From Trichuris trichiura (Eukaryota > Nematoda > Enoplea > Trichinellida > Trichuridae): DNA of 64,000 bases. Shown piece by piece: positions 1 through 14,100 of the stretch. The notes beneath the pieces were generated by a model. That model had not been told where the DNA came from and made no database searches. It saw only the letters and a program-made list of their open reading frames with translations. Position 1 is the first letter of the stretch. Each line of letters opens with the position of its first letter. The stretch lies in contig JBAJFE010000038.1 in the NCBI GenBank assembly GCA_037903355.1, positions 2,294,001-2,358,000 on the forward strand, in the 5' to 3' direction. Both the position numbers and the translations under genes were made by a program.

Positions 1-584
1 GTTTTAAACAGCAAGGCATTTTAATAAATTAGGAAGAGTGAAGGCTTACGCTCTCTACAGACCAGATGTGTTTACGGCTCGGGATAGAGCTGACAGCTGC
101 GGTCCCCGCCAAAGTTAATCGGGTAGAAGGGCTTGCAAACAGGAAGAGCGGCTTGATGACGGACACATTTCACGCTGAAGACGGGTCAAGGTAGGACTTG
201 AAAGCTCCGTAAGCAGCGTTTATAACAATAAACGTTATATGAAAAACAGGTTAAAAACCGTAAAAGTTTTTTGTTCAAAGTGTTGAACTGCATCCTGAGA
301 CAAATTTTTCATGATGACACTTCTAAGTAAATCATGCACAATTTAGCACTGTTTGAACCTTCTTACAGGCTCTCCACGCGTTTGCAATGACGAATAGAGC
401 TAAAAGGAAAATGTTTAATTAAATACGCAAATCCCATACTTAAGGAGCGAGCCTGTATCAGTACCACTTGGCAAGTGATGTTAAAAGCAAGTGCCGTTGT
501 GCCGTTTTTCCGTTCGACCAATGCAAACTGTTCAGCAGCAGTCTCTTTTGATACACAGAACTGAATGAATGGTTTTTATTTCAG
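1..584. other. No gene recognised; repeat-derived
   Basis: I see no open exon with convincing splice signals here. The stretch contains a hammerhead-like motif at 172-210. The rest is AT-rich sequence leading to the acceptor before position 585. Confidence 0.4.
172..210 (+). ncRNA. Hammerhead-like ribozyme motif
   Basis: Stem I strand ACG (172-174) precedes core CTGAAGA (175-181). Stem II GGGTC/GACTT follows (G-U pairs allowed), then GAAA (200-203), GCTC, and stem I partner CGT (208-210). The stem I pair ACG/CGT differs from the ACCG/CGGT pair of other copies but still pairs. The call rests on the motif alone; activity is not shown. Confidence 0.5.
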
Positions 585-3500
585 GCTGAATGAAATCATC
601 GCGCTGTCAGACAATTTATCAACGATAACTATTTTGCAAGACGTTATCAACCGTGAAGCTAGCAGCCGCGGGTGGAAGTTAGATATCAGCTATGGTAAGC
701 TCCTTTAGTCAATCTTCATTAGGGTACAGTTACTGACAGTTTTGAGTACTATGGAAAGCTACAGGCAAAATGATTTCTCAGAAACGCTGTAAAGGTTAAC
801 TTTTTACTGATTATATGCAATAAAACCTGCCTAATCCGAATTCCTCTCTAATCCGAACTCGTGTAAAAGAACAATAGAACGACCGTGTACATTAAAGATA
901 ATTAGCTTACCAGTGCGAAATGCGCAGTCACTTGGCGGCAACGGCTATAAGGGCAGTAAACAAACTGCCAATGGTCCTTTCGGTATACGTTAACGTAGGC
1001 GCAGGCTAGCCACGGCTCTGCCGAACCAATGTCAACCAATAAGTTGATTGCAGCAAGGTACCTCCAGACCTAGGTTTCCCCAAATAAACGGAATTGTGGA
1101 TCAAAAACTTACTGTTTTTCAGTCATATAAAACTACAATCTGTTTTCAGTTAGGTTTCTTTTACGGAATGCTTGTCCCGTTGAAAAATTGATCATTTTAA
1201 TACCGCTAAAGACGGGTCGGGTCGCGTTGACCCGAAAGCTCTGGAAAAACTGAAATTAAAATTTTTCAACGGGACAAGCAGTCCGTAAAAGAAACCTAAC
1301 ATGAAAATCCCCGGTCCCGTACCAAGAAGTTGCATCTACAAAATCTGTTTTCAGTATAAAAATTTCAATATAAAATTTCAGAACGAACTAACATTTTTGG
1401 ACCTTTTGGGACCAACTTTGTCCCGTCGTCAGCATTAAAGGCATTACTATCATCGCTAACGACGGGACAAGGTCGATCCTGTGAGTTCTGAAAGTGTTAA
1501 GTTCGTTCTCAATTTTCCTTAATAACGATCATCCATCCGTTGGTAGGGCATTTGCTTTGGCTATTTCAGAAACCAACAACGGGCAAAGACATAAAGCCGT
1601 GAGGAAGAGAACTCCATCTTAAAAACCCATAGACCCGTTAAGAAGCATCCGGCGTTCATCAGGTAGCCCAGTCATTATCCTTAATGTGTACAGTCGTTCT
1701 GTTGTTCTCATCCATGAGTTCGGATTAGGGAAGTATCCGTTTTATGGGGGTCTGAATTAAAGTTTCACTGTACTGACGGTGAATCCCGTTATGAAAATGA
1801 ATTTTCTTAATAGTAGGACCCTTTGACCCATTAAGGACTATGCTCGTCGTAGTAGCCTGACTTCATAAAGTTCATGAAAAAATCACGTTAGAACATTTTT
1901 TCATTATTTACGTCAAAATTACGACGGAGTTTCAGGGATTCACCAAATTCTCTTTATCAGTGTCCATAGTTGTTACGTGGGTGTAGCGTCCACTAAGGGC
2001 ACGTGCTATTATCAGCTAGAGCTTTCTGTCTTACGTTATTTACCAACACGATCATCACATGGAATTATGTAGAGAACACTTGTAATGTCTTGTGCATGCT
2101 CAGTAATTTTCCAGATTTCAGAATTACGGTTGAAAAATAGTAAACGTGCTGTACTGTTTGTATTTTAAAGTTTGTCTGCCGATGCTACAATTGAAGAAAG
2201 GTTAAGCGGCAACATTGCAGATGTAAATCAGAGTACTGTACCTTTCGTCTTGAACTTGATCAGTGAACGCTTGAGAAAATGGTCCAGTATGCTGAAGACG
2301 ATAGTATATGCAGAACTCTTAAAGGTCCAATTACGATGACTTTCTTACGGAAATTTTTTAAACTTGTTGTTCATTTATTTGAAGGACGTTACAATTCTAC
2401 CTGAAGAAGAAGAATATTTGACAACTGAGTTCAAAGAAGTGATTTCCAATCCCAGGAGTTACTTGAGCATGAAAACCGCTGTTCAAGCGCACATGGAAAG
2501 AATGAAAGATATCCTTTCTAGTTCCTGTGACTTGTACAAATACAAAATGCACTGTAAGGACACTCAACTCAGGAAGAAATCATTTCATTTTGCAGCACGG
2601 CTTATTTTTAAACATACATGCTTTGTTTAAAAAACTTGAGTTTTTCGAGAATAACATCTCATCAGGCTGATCACAGATTCAGAAAGATCTGAATTTGCTG
2701 TTTAAGCCAGAAACAAGCCATGCTACAATATTAAGTTTTATGGTTCCTTCATAACAAGCCTATTCAATCATTTTCTATGGTGTATAGCTTAAAGGTAGAG
2801 AACAAATTTTGCATTGAATTCTTGCTGTGAACTTGCAAATCCTGACTTGCAGGATCCTCTGCTGAAAAAGATAAGGATAACAGGATAAGAACCAGGTTTC
2901 CAATGTCAACAGATAACTGATAGCGTTAGATTGCAATTACCAACCTGCCGTTATACTTAACTGGGCATTATAAATGTGAATTACCGTATTTCACGGCCTA
3001 TAAGAACACCCCTCTACCTAAGTAATGGGTGGTAATAATTGGCCCAGTTGGTACTTCCTAGGCTCGCATTCTACTTATTAGTCCTATGAGCTGAACAGCA
3101 ATTCTTCTACCTCAATTAGACTCACTAAGTGATTAACTGGGCCAATCATTACTACCCATTACTTAGGTAGAGGGGTGTTCTTATAGGCTGTGAAATACGG
3201 TAAGTCTTTGTCCAAATTATTTCACCCGCACAAAATTTATATGTGCATCGTAACGCACTTCTTTTGTGTCAGTATCTGAGAAACAATAACTGACCACTAT
3301 CTAGACTTTGCTGTATAGCGTGTCTTAAGCGTAAGCGTCTACATTTTAGCTGAGACGACTGTCTTCAAATTTGATTCTTTCTGCATTGTCTGAACGCATA
3401 AGTCTTAATTCAGATTTGATCCGCTTTACGAAGTCCCGCTCTGTGAAGTTTCAGCGTTACGAAGAAACTGAATTTTTACTCATCTGCTTTACATAGAATT

Positions 3501-5181
3501 TGCGAGGGCGTTATTCGCTGTTACGAAGAAAAGGGAGAGGACACAATCGTTTCTGTGACATGTATAATCTTTTTTCAAGCGGTCAATTTCGATGGAAGCG
3601 AACCATCAGTCGCGACTTTGTGCGTTCGTTCAAGCAGGCAGGAATTAGCTAATCATCCGTTTGATGGCTCTGCGACATCGTAACAATAGATGAAGTTCCT
3701 GTGCACGTGCAGTTACAGTCATTAGTAAGTTATTTTCCCAACTAAGGCAACTTAAACAGAAATGCAATTACGCTATTTCTACTCTATATATGGCTCTTTC
3801 AATATTATTGCAGCTACCGGCAAGTCATAGGACTTTTCTTGATGTTATTTCTTATTTTGCTTCAGCGACGCTTCTGAGTAGTTTTCTTCGAAACTGTCTA
3901 CACAAACTAGTTTGGCGCGTTAGATAATAGGAACTGCTGTCTCGATTTACGAAGGTTTCACTTAACAAATAACTTTTCCAATCCCATCAACCTTTGTAAA
4001 GCGGGGCGTACCCGTACTAAGTCCTCCTAAAAGTTCCACTTTATTTAATAGCATCTGCACGAAAGGGGTGACGCGCATGTTTCCAAGCTGACTTTTCAGC
4101 ATGAGAAGCATTACCTTTAGTGTTGGCATTAGGAAATATACAGTGGAACTTCCAAAGCTGACCACCTCTCTAAGTTGACCGAATTTTGACAGGTTGGTTG
4201 TTCTGCACGTAAGTAAGCGCAAGGGCAACCTCTATACGTTGACCACCTCCGTAAGTGGGAAGTTGACCGCTTTAGCCGTGACGTGGTATATGGATCCAAT
4301 GCTAGTTGACCATATGACTCGCGAGGCAGAGATTGAAGGAGTAGATTTGGAAGATTTAGATGATAAAATGGATACTTTTGCCGAACCCGACCCGCAGGCA
4401 CTTTTCCAGTCTATTCTAGCCGAAGCGAGAATGAGCATAGAAGCAAGTAGCGCAGGAGATGACGCAGAGGACGAAAGGGACAATGTGACGGAAATGGTAC
4501 AAAAGCTGAAGGAAGAGGACGCCGGGCGCATGTTAGCGCAGCTGAAGTGCTTTGCTGCTGAAAAATGCTCAGAGATGCTCAGCGAGGTAGCTAACGCGGA
4601 GGCCGCACTTACCGCATATGTTTGTAGTCTGTGTGTATGCACCAGACTAGAATTGAAACCTTTTCAGCAAGCATTGTAGCCGCTAAAATGCTTATGCATG
4701 ATTTTACAATGTTATTTTTGTGCACCTTGCCATTTAATAGACCTCCAATAGATGCTGTGCAGCAGAATAAAACGCGTACAGGTACTAATCTATTCAGCTG
4801 AGCCACTTTTGCCCATAACCTTCTACGTTGACCAGTTTCATCTAGTCTGTTTGGTGGTCAACTTGCAGAGGTTTAACTGTACGTTAACTTTATAATGCAC
4901 AGCGAACTGATTGCAAACTTTTAAAGTCGTCCAGAAAAGGCCCTAGCGCTAGTTGGGTTGATGGAACTAGCATTATCGCAACAATTTCAGCAGCCTCCCA
5001 ACCTCCCCATTTCCTTAACCCTGTTGGCGTTGCACGATTCCTGACGGACCTCTTCATGGATAGTTTTAAATTCAAAGGCCAAGAAGTGAAGCAACAGGTC
5101 CCGGCGTTGGTAGAAGCAATCGAAGAATACGATGAAGAGAAGCTCCTGCGACTTTTTAATGGTGACTGGGAAAACATTTGA
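585..5181 (+). CDS. Unrecognised gene, 3' part (four exons, 198 codons seen)
   Basis: Exons 585-694, 2197-2324, 2385-2553 and 4991-5181 each lie between AG and GT and join in one frame to a TGA at 5179-5181. The last two join at phase 1 across 2.4 kb, which supports the model. The second exon's acceptor is the least certain. The encoded part is mainly helical and charged, with a run of four glutamates in exon 3 and the C-terminal end RLFNGDWENI. I do not recognise the family. The 5' end is not seen and probably lies before this window. The first seen intron carries the foldback at 1149-1300. The last carries a MITE (2984-3200) and a Tigger-like element (4141-4879), which explains their length beside a 60-nt intron at 2325-2384. 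Confidence 0.5.
1149..1300. repeat. Foldback element with hammerhead-like motif in its loop
   Basis: Arms 1149-1188 and 1261-1300 are near-perfect inverted repeats of about 40 bp, beginning GTTAGGTTTC and ending GAAACCTAAC. The 72-bp loop contains the motif at 1202-1244. The arms carry the CGGGACAAGC box that also occurs in the Penelope-type terminal repeats elsewhere in the window. Confidence 0.8.
1202..1244 (+). ncRNA. Hammerhead-like motif, core mutated
   Basis: ACCG (1202-1205), core CTAAAGA (G5 changed to A), stem II GGGTC/GACCC (fully paired), GAAA (1234-1237), GCTC, then TGG pairing with CCG through one G-U. The changed core base suggests an inactive copy. Confidence 0.4.
1430..1690 (+). 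repeat. Dispersed repeat, CATCGCTGANGAC family
   Basis: It contains a degenerate hammerhead-like start (ATCGCTAACGACGGG), then GTTGGTAGGGCATTTG and ACCCGTTAAGAAGCATCC. The same order recurs at about 9190-9480, 22850-23030 and 45090-45330. Confidence 0.55.
2984..3200. mobile_element. MITE, 217 bp, TA duplicated
   Basis: The two ends are inverted repeats of roughly 68 bp, starting CCGTATTTCACGGCC. TA flanks both ends (2982-2983 and 3201-3202), as expected for Tc1/mariner or pogo-type mobility. There is no coding capacity. It lies in the last intron of the unrecognised + strand gene. Confidence 0.8.
4141..4879 (+). mobile_element. Tigger/pogo-like non-autonomous DNA transposon, 739 bp
   Basis: It begins CAGTGGAACTTCC and ends with the inverted GGTTTAACTG. 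Subterminal repeats carry GACCACCTC. TA flanks at 4139-4140 and 4880-4881. An open frame (about 4290-4679) encodes an acidic protein end, which I read as the C-terminal tail of a transposase; no DDE catalytic domain is present. A related copy in the opposite orientation lies at 41157-41865, and a solo end at about 57232. Confidence 0.8.
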
Positions 5182-6440
5182 AATTTACAGATGCTCCTAT
5201 TGAATTGAACTTATTTCTTACGTAATAGTCGATGACCAGTGCGTGTAAAGATTAAAACGTGAATACTTCTGCATGGGAAGGCATAGAGCATTCAGTATTT
5301 AAACTGGTTAAGGGTTTTCTACGTTTTATGACTATATGCAAGAGCACACGTGCTTCATTGAATGAAGTAACGCTCAGATCCAGCATTTTATCAGCACTGT
5401 GTTTTTCTTGAGAAATTTTTCCTAAACTTGGTGCTGCATTTGATTGTACATCCTTTAAAGTACCCCTTTCATTTCTTATTTATTTCTTATGTAAACTGCT
5501 GCTGTTGTGCTATTGTTCAGCTGACTTTAAATTGCTGGTCATGGACAACTACATTTCGTTTTGTATGACCTTTTATTGCTTACTAACTTAATTCTGTATT
5601 AATTGTGTAGGAGCTGTCCGAATTTTGTCGATGAGAAGCATTATTTCGTGGCAGTCATGTATTGCTTAGCTTACGGTACAACTCTCCCTTGTCATTTTCC
5701 ACTTGTGACGCGTTTCCTTCTATTTTCTCTGGCTAGTAAACTTGCTTCCTCTATGTTGATGGAACCTATATGTAGCAAGAATTTTACAATAGTTTCGAAT
5801 GAATTTTGGCCAACTTAGGAAAATAGTCCAAAGCGACTACTTGACGTGATATCAGGCCCCTATAGTGTACTGTTTTGTCCTTTCTTGCACAGCTAGTTAG
5901 CATGCATTTCTCTTAGCATGACAACGCTGCCGCTGCAAATGAAAAATCAGGGAGATGAACTAACAAAGAAGAAATAAGATAAACTACTCCTTCAAAACAG
6001 GGTCACGGCAAATAGATTTTATCAAAACTCGTTACAGTGCAAATGCATTAAGTAAAACTGAATGGTGAGGTGCTTCACTACTAAAATGCCAGCATGTCTT
6101 TCAAGAGATAGTGCATTGTCGTTAGGCTATGCCAGAACCTGTCCTTTCATTCTTGTTCAGCCCTAATTCTTCTGGCGACTCTAACGAACTCTAATATTCG
6201 CGGTAACGTTTTAAAAATAGCCTCAAATTTCCTCTGCAGTCTTTGAAAACCAGTCGTTTCCTTTCTTGAATATTTGAAATAACAAATACAGTTATGAAGG
6301 GAATGCAGAATGCATAATGAACTGCCGTGACAGTTTGAATGAATTCTTTGTAACCTAAGGGACTTCCTAAGAAGAACATGCTTTCGCCTTCAAAATAAAA
6401 GAGCAATTCCTGTCTCTTTTCCTTTCATTGCAAGGTCATC
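5182..6440. other. Intergenic, no gene seen
   Basis: This is the region between the unrecognised gene and collagen. The open frames at 5603-5818 (+) and 6191-6406 (-) are short, lack splice context and resemble no family. The collagen promoter should lie in the last few hundred bases; I could not place a clear TATA box. Confidence 0.4.
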
Positions 6441-7540
<1,100 letters not shown>

Positions 7541-8778
7541 ATTTCAACGAATCGTTCAACATTTTTGACATTAGCCTAAGGCGTACAATGGTTAGAAAAA
7601 TCAGAAAGCAAAAACGGTTGCATTCCATAGCTCTGCACTGAAAAAGGCGCACTTAATCTTTATTTATTTCACACGCTAGGCTTCACGTTAATAAGATCAT
7701 TAGAAAACGTGTCAGCAAATTTTCTCGTGATACAATCTCATTAACTCATCATTAAAGTCGTAACCTTAATGATACATTTTAGCTGAAGCGTTGCTTCATT
7801 TCACAGTACGACCACAGAAACCATCAATAATTGAAAAGAGGCATGGCATTACTAATCATTGCAGGAGCATCCTTTTTGGGAAAGCAGGGCTAACTAAATC
7901 ATTCGTATTCACCTAGAAGGGAAATGCAATCTGCTTATGTGAACAATAAGTTTATTGTATGCGCATTCTGATTTGGTATAATATCCAAAGTGCTTCAGCT
8001 GGCAGGTTTTCGGGCATTTACAAAAATTGACAGTTAAGGCTATATGTAAATTCAATTTGTTTACTAAGGTAAAACAACACTATACTGTAGATGCAGCATT
8101 TTTCTCAGTGCTCATAATTAGAAATGTTCAAGATTTTGGAATATATGAGGCATATCATAAGTTTTTTCCTTCTTCCCTACCATTTGTTACTTAAACATCC
8201 TATTCGTGGGAGGCATTCTATGCAAGCAGAAAGCCTGAACAACTAGCAGCAGCAGTTCACCAGCAGTGCGACAAGCGGAACTAACTTTTTTGTTCACACA
8301 TTAACATTTGACAAAGCGCCATTGTACTCCATATCTCCTACGAAGCTCTGAGCGAGAACCCGTCACACAGGCGTCATATTCATCAGCGAATGTGTGACTT
8401 TCAGCTGCAGCTAATTGTGCAAAAGAATGACATCGTATTAGCAGTGAGAACTTCCAGAATTTGAAGCATTTCACATAATAAAGAGCCAGATGTATTCTGG
8501 GTTGTGTGAACAAGTAATGGCTGCATTTTAAAGCATAAAGAAACGGCAGTGTTAAACCTATCCGCGGGTTAGTTACTTTTCTGCATATTATTTCTGGTTC
8601 GGCAAACTGCAAGGAATTAAATGAACAACAACCTGCCGTTCTGACAGAGCAGTGGCACGCTTTGCGAAAAATAAGGTATCTCAAATTTTCCTTTTCACTG
8701 AGTTAACAGTACCAGCGAATTTGCATTGCTTGCATCGAAAAGTCATTAGCGGTTGAACACACGGACAGCGGAATCAAG
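7541..8778. other. Intergenic, no gene seen
   Basis: This stretch lies between the converging collagen gene and the small gene on the minus strand. The 127-codon open frame at 8301-8684 (-) has no family resemblance or convincing start, so it is not called. Confidence 0.4.
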
Positions 8779-10448
8779 TCACTTTATGTTGGTCTTCAGC
8801 ACTGTTTCCAGGTCATTGTCACCTTTTCCTTTGGGCCCTTTTTCAAGTACAGGCTTGACGGCGGACACATATTTAGAATCAGTGGACGCAAAATCTGAAA
8901 CATTTGCTAGCGATAGCACATGTATGATGACTTCACAACTCAACATTATTATGCTAGCTCATTAGTGCCAATGCATAAAGCATGATTCACAATGCTTAAT
9001 GGGCTCAGAGAATTACTTAAAGCATCAATTCGCCGCATCTTTGCTTCATCTAATTTGTACGGCTAACAGTTAGAAGAGCTTGGCTATTGCCTTTGCATCG
9101 ACAATAGCAGGCGATCAATCTCAACCTCTGACATCAGAACAGGTACAAGCGAAAGTGAAGTGCAAACATCGTTGACTTTGATACGTTCAGAGGAGACGAT
9201 GATACATTAATACCTCATCTTCAGCAACGGGGACTATCCTCATCGCTGAAGACGGGGCAAGATGGTTCTTGAAGCTGTGAATAAATGATTATGTTTTCTG
9301 CTATTTCTCTAATAGGTAATCGTCCAACGGCTGGTGGGGCATTTGTTTGGTTTACTTTCAGAAAATTAAAAACAGACACCATAAGGGCGCGTGAAGATTC
9401 AATATGAAGACTTTTAGACCCGCCGTGAAAGACTCAGTACTAAAAGTCAATCAGATTTGCGCTTGGGTAGGACGAGTAGAAAAGTGACCCTACGGTTTTG
9501 TCATGAAATTTGCTAAGTTTTCCTGGAGGCAGAAAAACTTTAATTTAGAGTAGTTCAGAGCTTTTTAGCGGTGTCTTGCCTGTCATCAGGATATAAAGTG
9601 GCAAACTGTTAAGTTGTGTGAATACTTAAAAGCTTTCTCTGGGCAACGGGAAAGTTGCTCAGTTGAACGATGGATCATTCAGACTGAATATAAGCATGTG
9701 CTGTTCGTGATACTTCACATTCCTAATATGAGTTGGTAGGCAACCTCCAGGGGCTTGATCCCTTGTCAAATGATATTAATAAATTGCTAATTCTCCAACC
9801 TATGTCTTATAAACCGTCAGTCTTTTTTGACTAAAAGTACACATAGAGCATCAGATTACAAATGCATAATGGTTATGTAAATTAACGTGTAAATGTAAAC
9901 ATTAAGCTTGATCATTAGAATTAACAAAAACAAATGAGTAGAACCAAACTTACACGTCACACATGGATAGAGGCAGCGGGCATAGTTCTTAAAAGCGCTG
10001 CTCTTCCTCGCCTTTTTCGGATGCTTATTGGCATACTTTTCATACTCTTTTGCTTCCTTTCGACAATGTTTTTCCCTGCATTTCTCTTCCAGAATAGGAT
10101 CGTAGTTTGTGATCGATGACTATAAATCGAATCCATGTTTCTGTTATTTGCTAAGCTTATTAACTTACGATTCCGTCGCCCTTCACTGGCTTCTTGCTGC
10201 AAAATACAAAATATTAGGTGTTACCATAAGCACACACGATTTCACCTAACAAAACATGAAACTTCAGTTATCTTCGCCTACCATATACGTACGTTTAAGT
10301 AACATTCTACAAGCTGACAGATTTGAAAAATGGGGAATAAAAGGAGAAGAACAAGAACAAGAAAACTGGCAAGCCAGTAAGACTAGTGAAAGAATGCTTA
10401 CGGTTTGATAACCATGATTTGTGCAAGTGTTTGGAGGTCCAGTTTCAT
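8779..10448 (-). CDS. Small CX4C...CX3C protein, predicted 118 aa
   Basis: Exons (minus strand order) 10448-10402, 10196-10169, 10119-9954 and 8894-8779 join without a frame break (357 nt). The second intron is 49 nt; the third is 1.06 kb and holds a repeat at about 9190-9480. Exon 3 encodes KCREKHC and, about 35 residues later, RCLYPC, separated by a Lys-rich helical stretch. I infer a two-helix hairpin held by two disulfides. The neighbouring gene at 11175-15246 has the same CX4C...CLYxC spacing and a clear signal peptide. No signal peptide is visible here, so a 5' exon may be missing. The start ATG directly follows a TTTCAG, which could be a trans-splice acceptor. An alternative frame for exon 1 (ATG at 10464) does not join well. 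The family is not recognised. Confidence 0.45.
9243..9280 (+). ncRNA. Hammerhead-like motif, degenerate
   Basis: TCG precedes core CTGAAGA (9246-9252). The stem II strand GGGGC is followed by a poorly pairing GTTCTT, then GAAG in place of GAAA, then GCTG. It is part of the dispersed repeat at about 9190-9480 and is probably inactive. Confidence 0.3.
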
Positions 10449-10554
10449 CTGAAACAAAGTGCATACATGGTTCTGCAGTTTACCGAAAAACTGTAATCTA
10501 TAAGCTTCTAGTTTTTAGCCGACTGAATAAATAACACGAAGTTGAAAAGATGGC

Positions 10555-10566
10555 TCTTTTTATAAC
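10555..10566 (-). promoter_or_regulatory. Possible TATA box for the 8779-10448 gene
   Basis: Read on the minus strand the sequence is GGTTATAAAAAG, about 110 nt before the proposed ATG at 10448. The spacing would fit a start of transcription near 10535. It is recognised by sequence only. Confidence 0.3.
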
Positions 10567-11174
10567 CAAAGAATAAAGCATGACTGAAATTATACGAAAC
10601 GTTACGCAGTAAAAATGGAACTGTGAAAGGAAAGTTGAGCATGGAACTTGTAGCACTATTTCTGAATTTTGATGTTCCTGTTCCGTGACGTGAGAATCAA
10701 GTACTGCAATTTAGATAGAAAGTTAGTCCTTTGCTTTCGCTAAAGGTTGCTGTAGTAAACAAGTGCTGACGTAACCACAATGCAGGTTACGAGACAGGTC
10801 GCAAAGCAGGCCACTAAAGTTGGCCGTGTCGAAGCAAACCAATGATTTTACTTCCAGAATTACGGTAGCCTGTGATAAACAGACATGTCAAACACCGGGT
10901 GTTTACTAATCAGAGAAAGGCTATAAAGGGATGATTGCTGGTGATGGGGTTAGCGTGGATAGTGCGGTTGTGTCAAAATTTTGCGTCTCCCTCTCTCTCT
11001 TTTTCATAGTTTGTTTTATCGTGTACTGATGGGCACAACGAATAAATTCATTTTTGACTAAGCATGGACGGTAACCCCGCAATTACAGTTGCCCTTAAAA
11101 TAAACGTTAATATTCTAATTCAATTATTCCTCTTTGCTACTTCAGAAATACCATTTTAGGGGTCAATCTTCTCT

Positions 11175-14100
11175 TCACTTGCGATTTCCATGCAAAATGT
11201 AAAAACATCTACAAAGCGCCATGCATTGTCTTCCTAGGTTCTGAGGAAAACACTGCAGCATTTTGAAGTTCCTATTTTTATGATAACGTTTCTAAATATT
11301 TGGATCGTTTGTACGGAGCTTGTCTCGTTGAAAAACACAAAAAAGTTTTAGTGGTAGGCCGCAGCTTTCAAGCTGCACGTGACCCATCCTCTGCGGTACT
11401 AAAAATTAACGTAAGTAGCAAGTGCGGCATCGCCATTCAATCGGTTTAACGTTTTAAAGGAAGAGTTTTAAAGTCTTGTTTGTGATATTTTTTTGACTGT
11501 AAGCCAACTTTGTCCATTGTTGCGTATATGTTGTACCATCCATTATATACATACTATTCCATCTGCTCATATTTTATTCCATTGTTCATTTCACTTCTGT
11601 TACACCTGTTTTCCATTTTTTTTTCATATATGCTAATTCATTTAACTTAAAAGGCGGTCCAACAGAATTATAGTCAAAACAGATAAAGGGAATAGAGTTC
11701 TTCTGCTTGACAGAACCACCTACGTTGAAAAGATGACGACCATTTTAAGCACTAGCAATTATACGACTTTACTCACTGACCTTACAGAAACTTCTAGAAA
11801 AATCTTCGCGATCTCTTCTCATCTCATACGCCAGAGAAACCAAGGAACCAAAAATTACCAAACTAGCAACACAGCTTAAGGCCGCATGGGGTTACAGACC
11901 CCCTGAGGTCTATGGTCTTCTAAAACTGCACAAACTAGGCGTCCCATTAAGGCCAATGGTCTCTACAATAAGCAGGACCACAAGTGAGCTTATTCCGTAT
12001 TTAAAAAAGGTCACCAAACTACTAACAGGCAAAGAGCCATCCTTCGTCAAAAACAGCAAAACTTCCATCAATGAAATATGAAACTGCCACTTGGATCTGA
12101 ATGAGATTCCAGTTAGTTAGGACGTGAAAAAATTATTCCTGAACGTTCCCATTTCAGATACTCTTCAAGATTTTATACAATCTCCTCTATGCGAATACAA
12201 ACGTCCTCAGCAGAACTAAACTAAATCTTTTTCATATTATCAAGATAGAGTATCTTTCTGCATGCGAGAAGGCAATGATTTTCTCTTTGATAACAAGTTC
12301 TACAAGCAGTCCAGCGGAGTTCCTATGGGCAGCTCATCAACCCGTCTTAGCAGAAATCTTCATGGAATGCTTTGAAAGACAAATGTTTGAAACTGTAGAC
12401 AGACAAATTGTTCCATTCCTCTTTAAAAGATACGTAGATGGACATCTTTGTGATTATAAAAAATGGAAAAGAAGAACAGTTTCTACACTTTCTAAGCAGC
12501 ATCCGCCAAAACCAAATTGTTTTTACAATGGAAAAGGAGAAAATAAAACTCTTCCCTTTCTTGACGCTTTGATTATTCGTACAAACCGAGCGCTTAAAAG
12601 TAGAATTTACAGAAAGCCCACTCACATATATCAGTTCCTTAATTTCTCCTTGCGTCGCCCACGTTCGGTAATGAGTGGAATTCTTTCTGGCATAATTGAT
12701 AGAGCAGTTGATGTTGCGCAATCCCGAATACCTCTAGTCAGAGCTTAACTACATTAGAAAAATATACAGAAACGGTTATCCGAAATCTTTTATTGACCAC
12801 GTGTTCCAGTACAAACTTCGCAACCGCAAACTCCCCAAACCAAATACCTTGCGCAACCCATGTTTAGTTATTTCCTATGTTTTAGGATTAGGCGAAAAGA
12901 TTGTTCGGCTAGGCAGGCATTTAGGCTTCTGAGCCTTCTTCAAGAGTTTTCACAATCTCCGGTCATTCCTTCGTAAGGATAAAATTAAAATACCAGCAAG
13001 CAAAAAACACAGGGTTAATTCATGCGGTCGGATGTGCTTGTTCTCAGGAGTGTACATTAGGGAAACAGGCAGCAGTCTGGAACACAGGTTCAATGAACAT
13101 ATAAAGAAGCTTATTAGTTACAATAACGGAAAGAACAGTCTTAACAATAGTAGCACTTCTATCACACATCGCGGAATACCCATGTCGGGTCCACGAGTTA
13201 CAATGGAAATAGCTATAGAAGCCTTCGCTGTGGCGAAATACGCGGCACAATGCGACCAGCCTCTTCAGCCAAAAGTTTTATGCTGTGAAAATAACTTACG
13301 CTTAAGACGGATTAAAGAAGCTCTGTACATTAGACATAACGCGACATACAACCACGATCAAAGATCAGAAATAAGTGAACTATGGGCGGACATAATCACG
13401 CGATGCAACTGCTGCTCATTAAATTGATTCCATATACTAACACGTGGAACTAAGTGAAAAAAATGGAGTAGCATATATAAAGCAATGGAACAATATACAT
13501 AGAACGTCATATAAGGAAATATAAGTGGAAATTGATAAATTTATATGGATTTTGTTTCTTTTTATTTTTTTTCTTGTAACGGGCGTGTTCTAATCTTTTT
13601 TGTGGCGGTATTTTTCAGCCCGTCTTTTATTAACGTTTATTCTATAAACGCTTGATGCGAAGATTTCAGGCTTCGCAGTGGCCCGTCATCAGCGCACTTC
13701 GTGAAAAATGCCGCTACAAAAAGGATTAGAACAAAATTTGTATGGAACAAAACTGAATTAACATATATGGAACAAGAAATGGAAAATAGATGCAACAGAT
13801 GTGAAATGAACAATGGAATAAAGTAGGGAAAAATGGAATGACATGTATGTAGTACGATGGTACAACATGTACGAAAAAATGGACGCAGTTGGCTGACAAA
13901 CAGAGAAACTTTAAAAACAAGACCTTAAATCACTCACTTTAAACCGTTCAACCGATTGAATGGAGATAGCTCACTTGCTATTTACATTAATTTTTAGTAC
14001 TACTGAGGGTGAATCACGTGCGGCCTGAAAGCTGCAGCCTTCCATTAAAATTTTTTGTATTTTTCAGCGGGACAAGCCGCGTACAATTAATCCAAACATA

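Noticed and set aside
8301..8684. 127-codon minus-strand open frame
   Set aside because: No family resemblance, Cys positions unlike the neighbouring small genes, no convincing start or splice context, and it lies past the stop of the gene at 8779.
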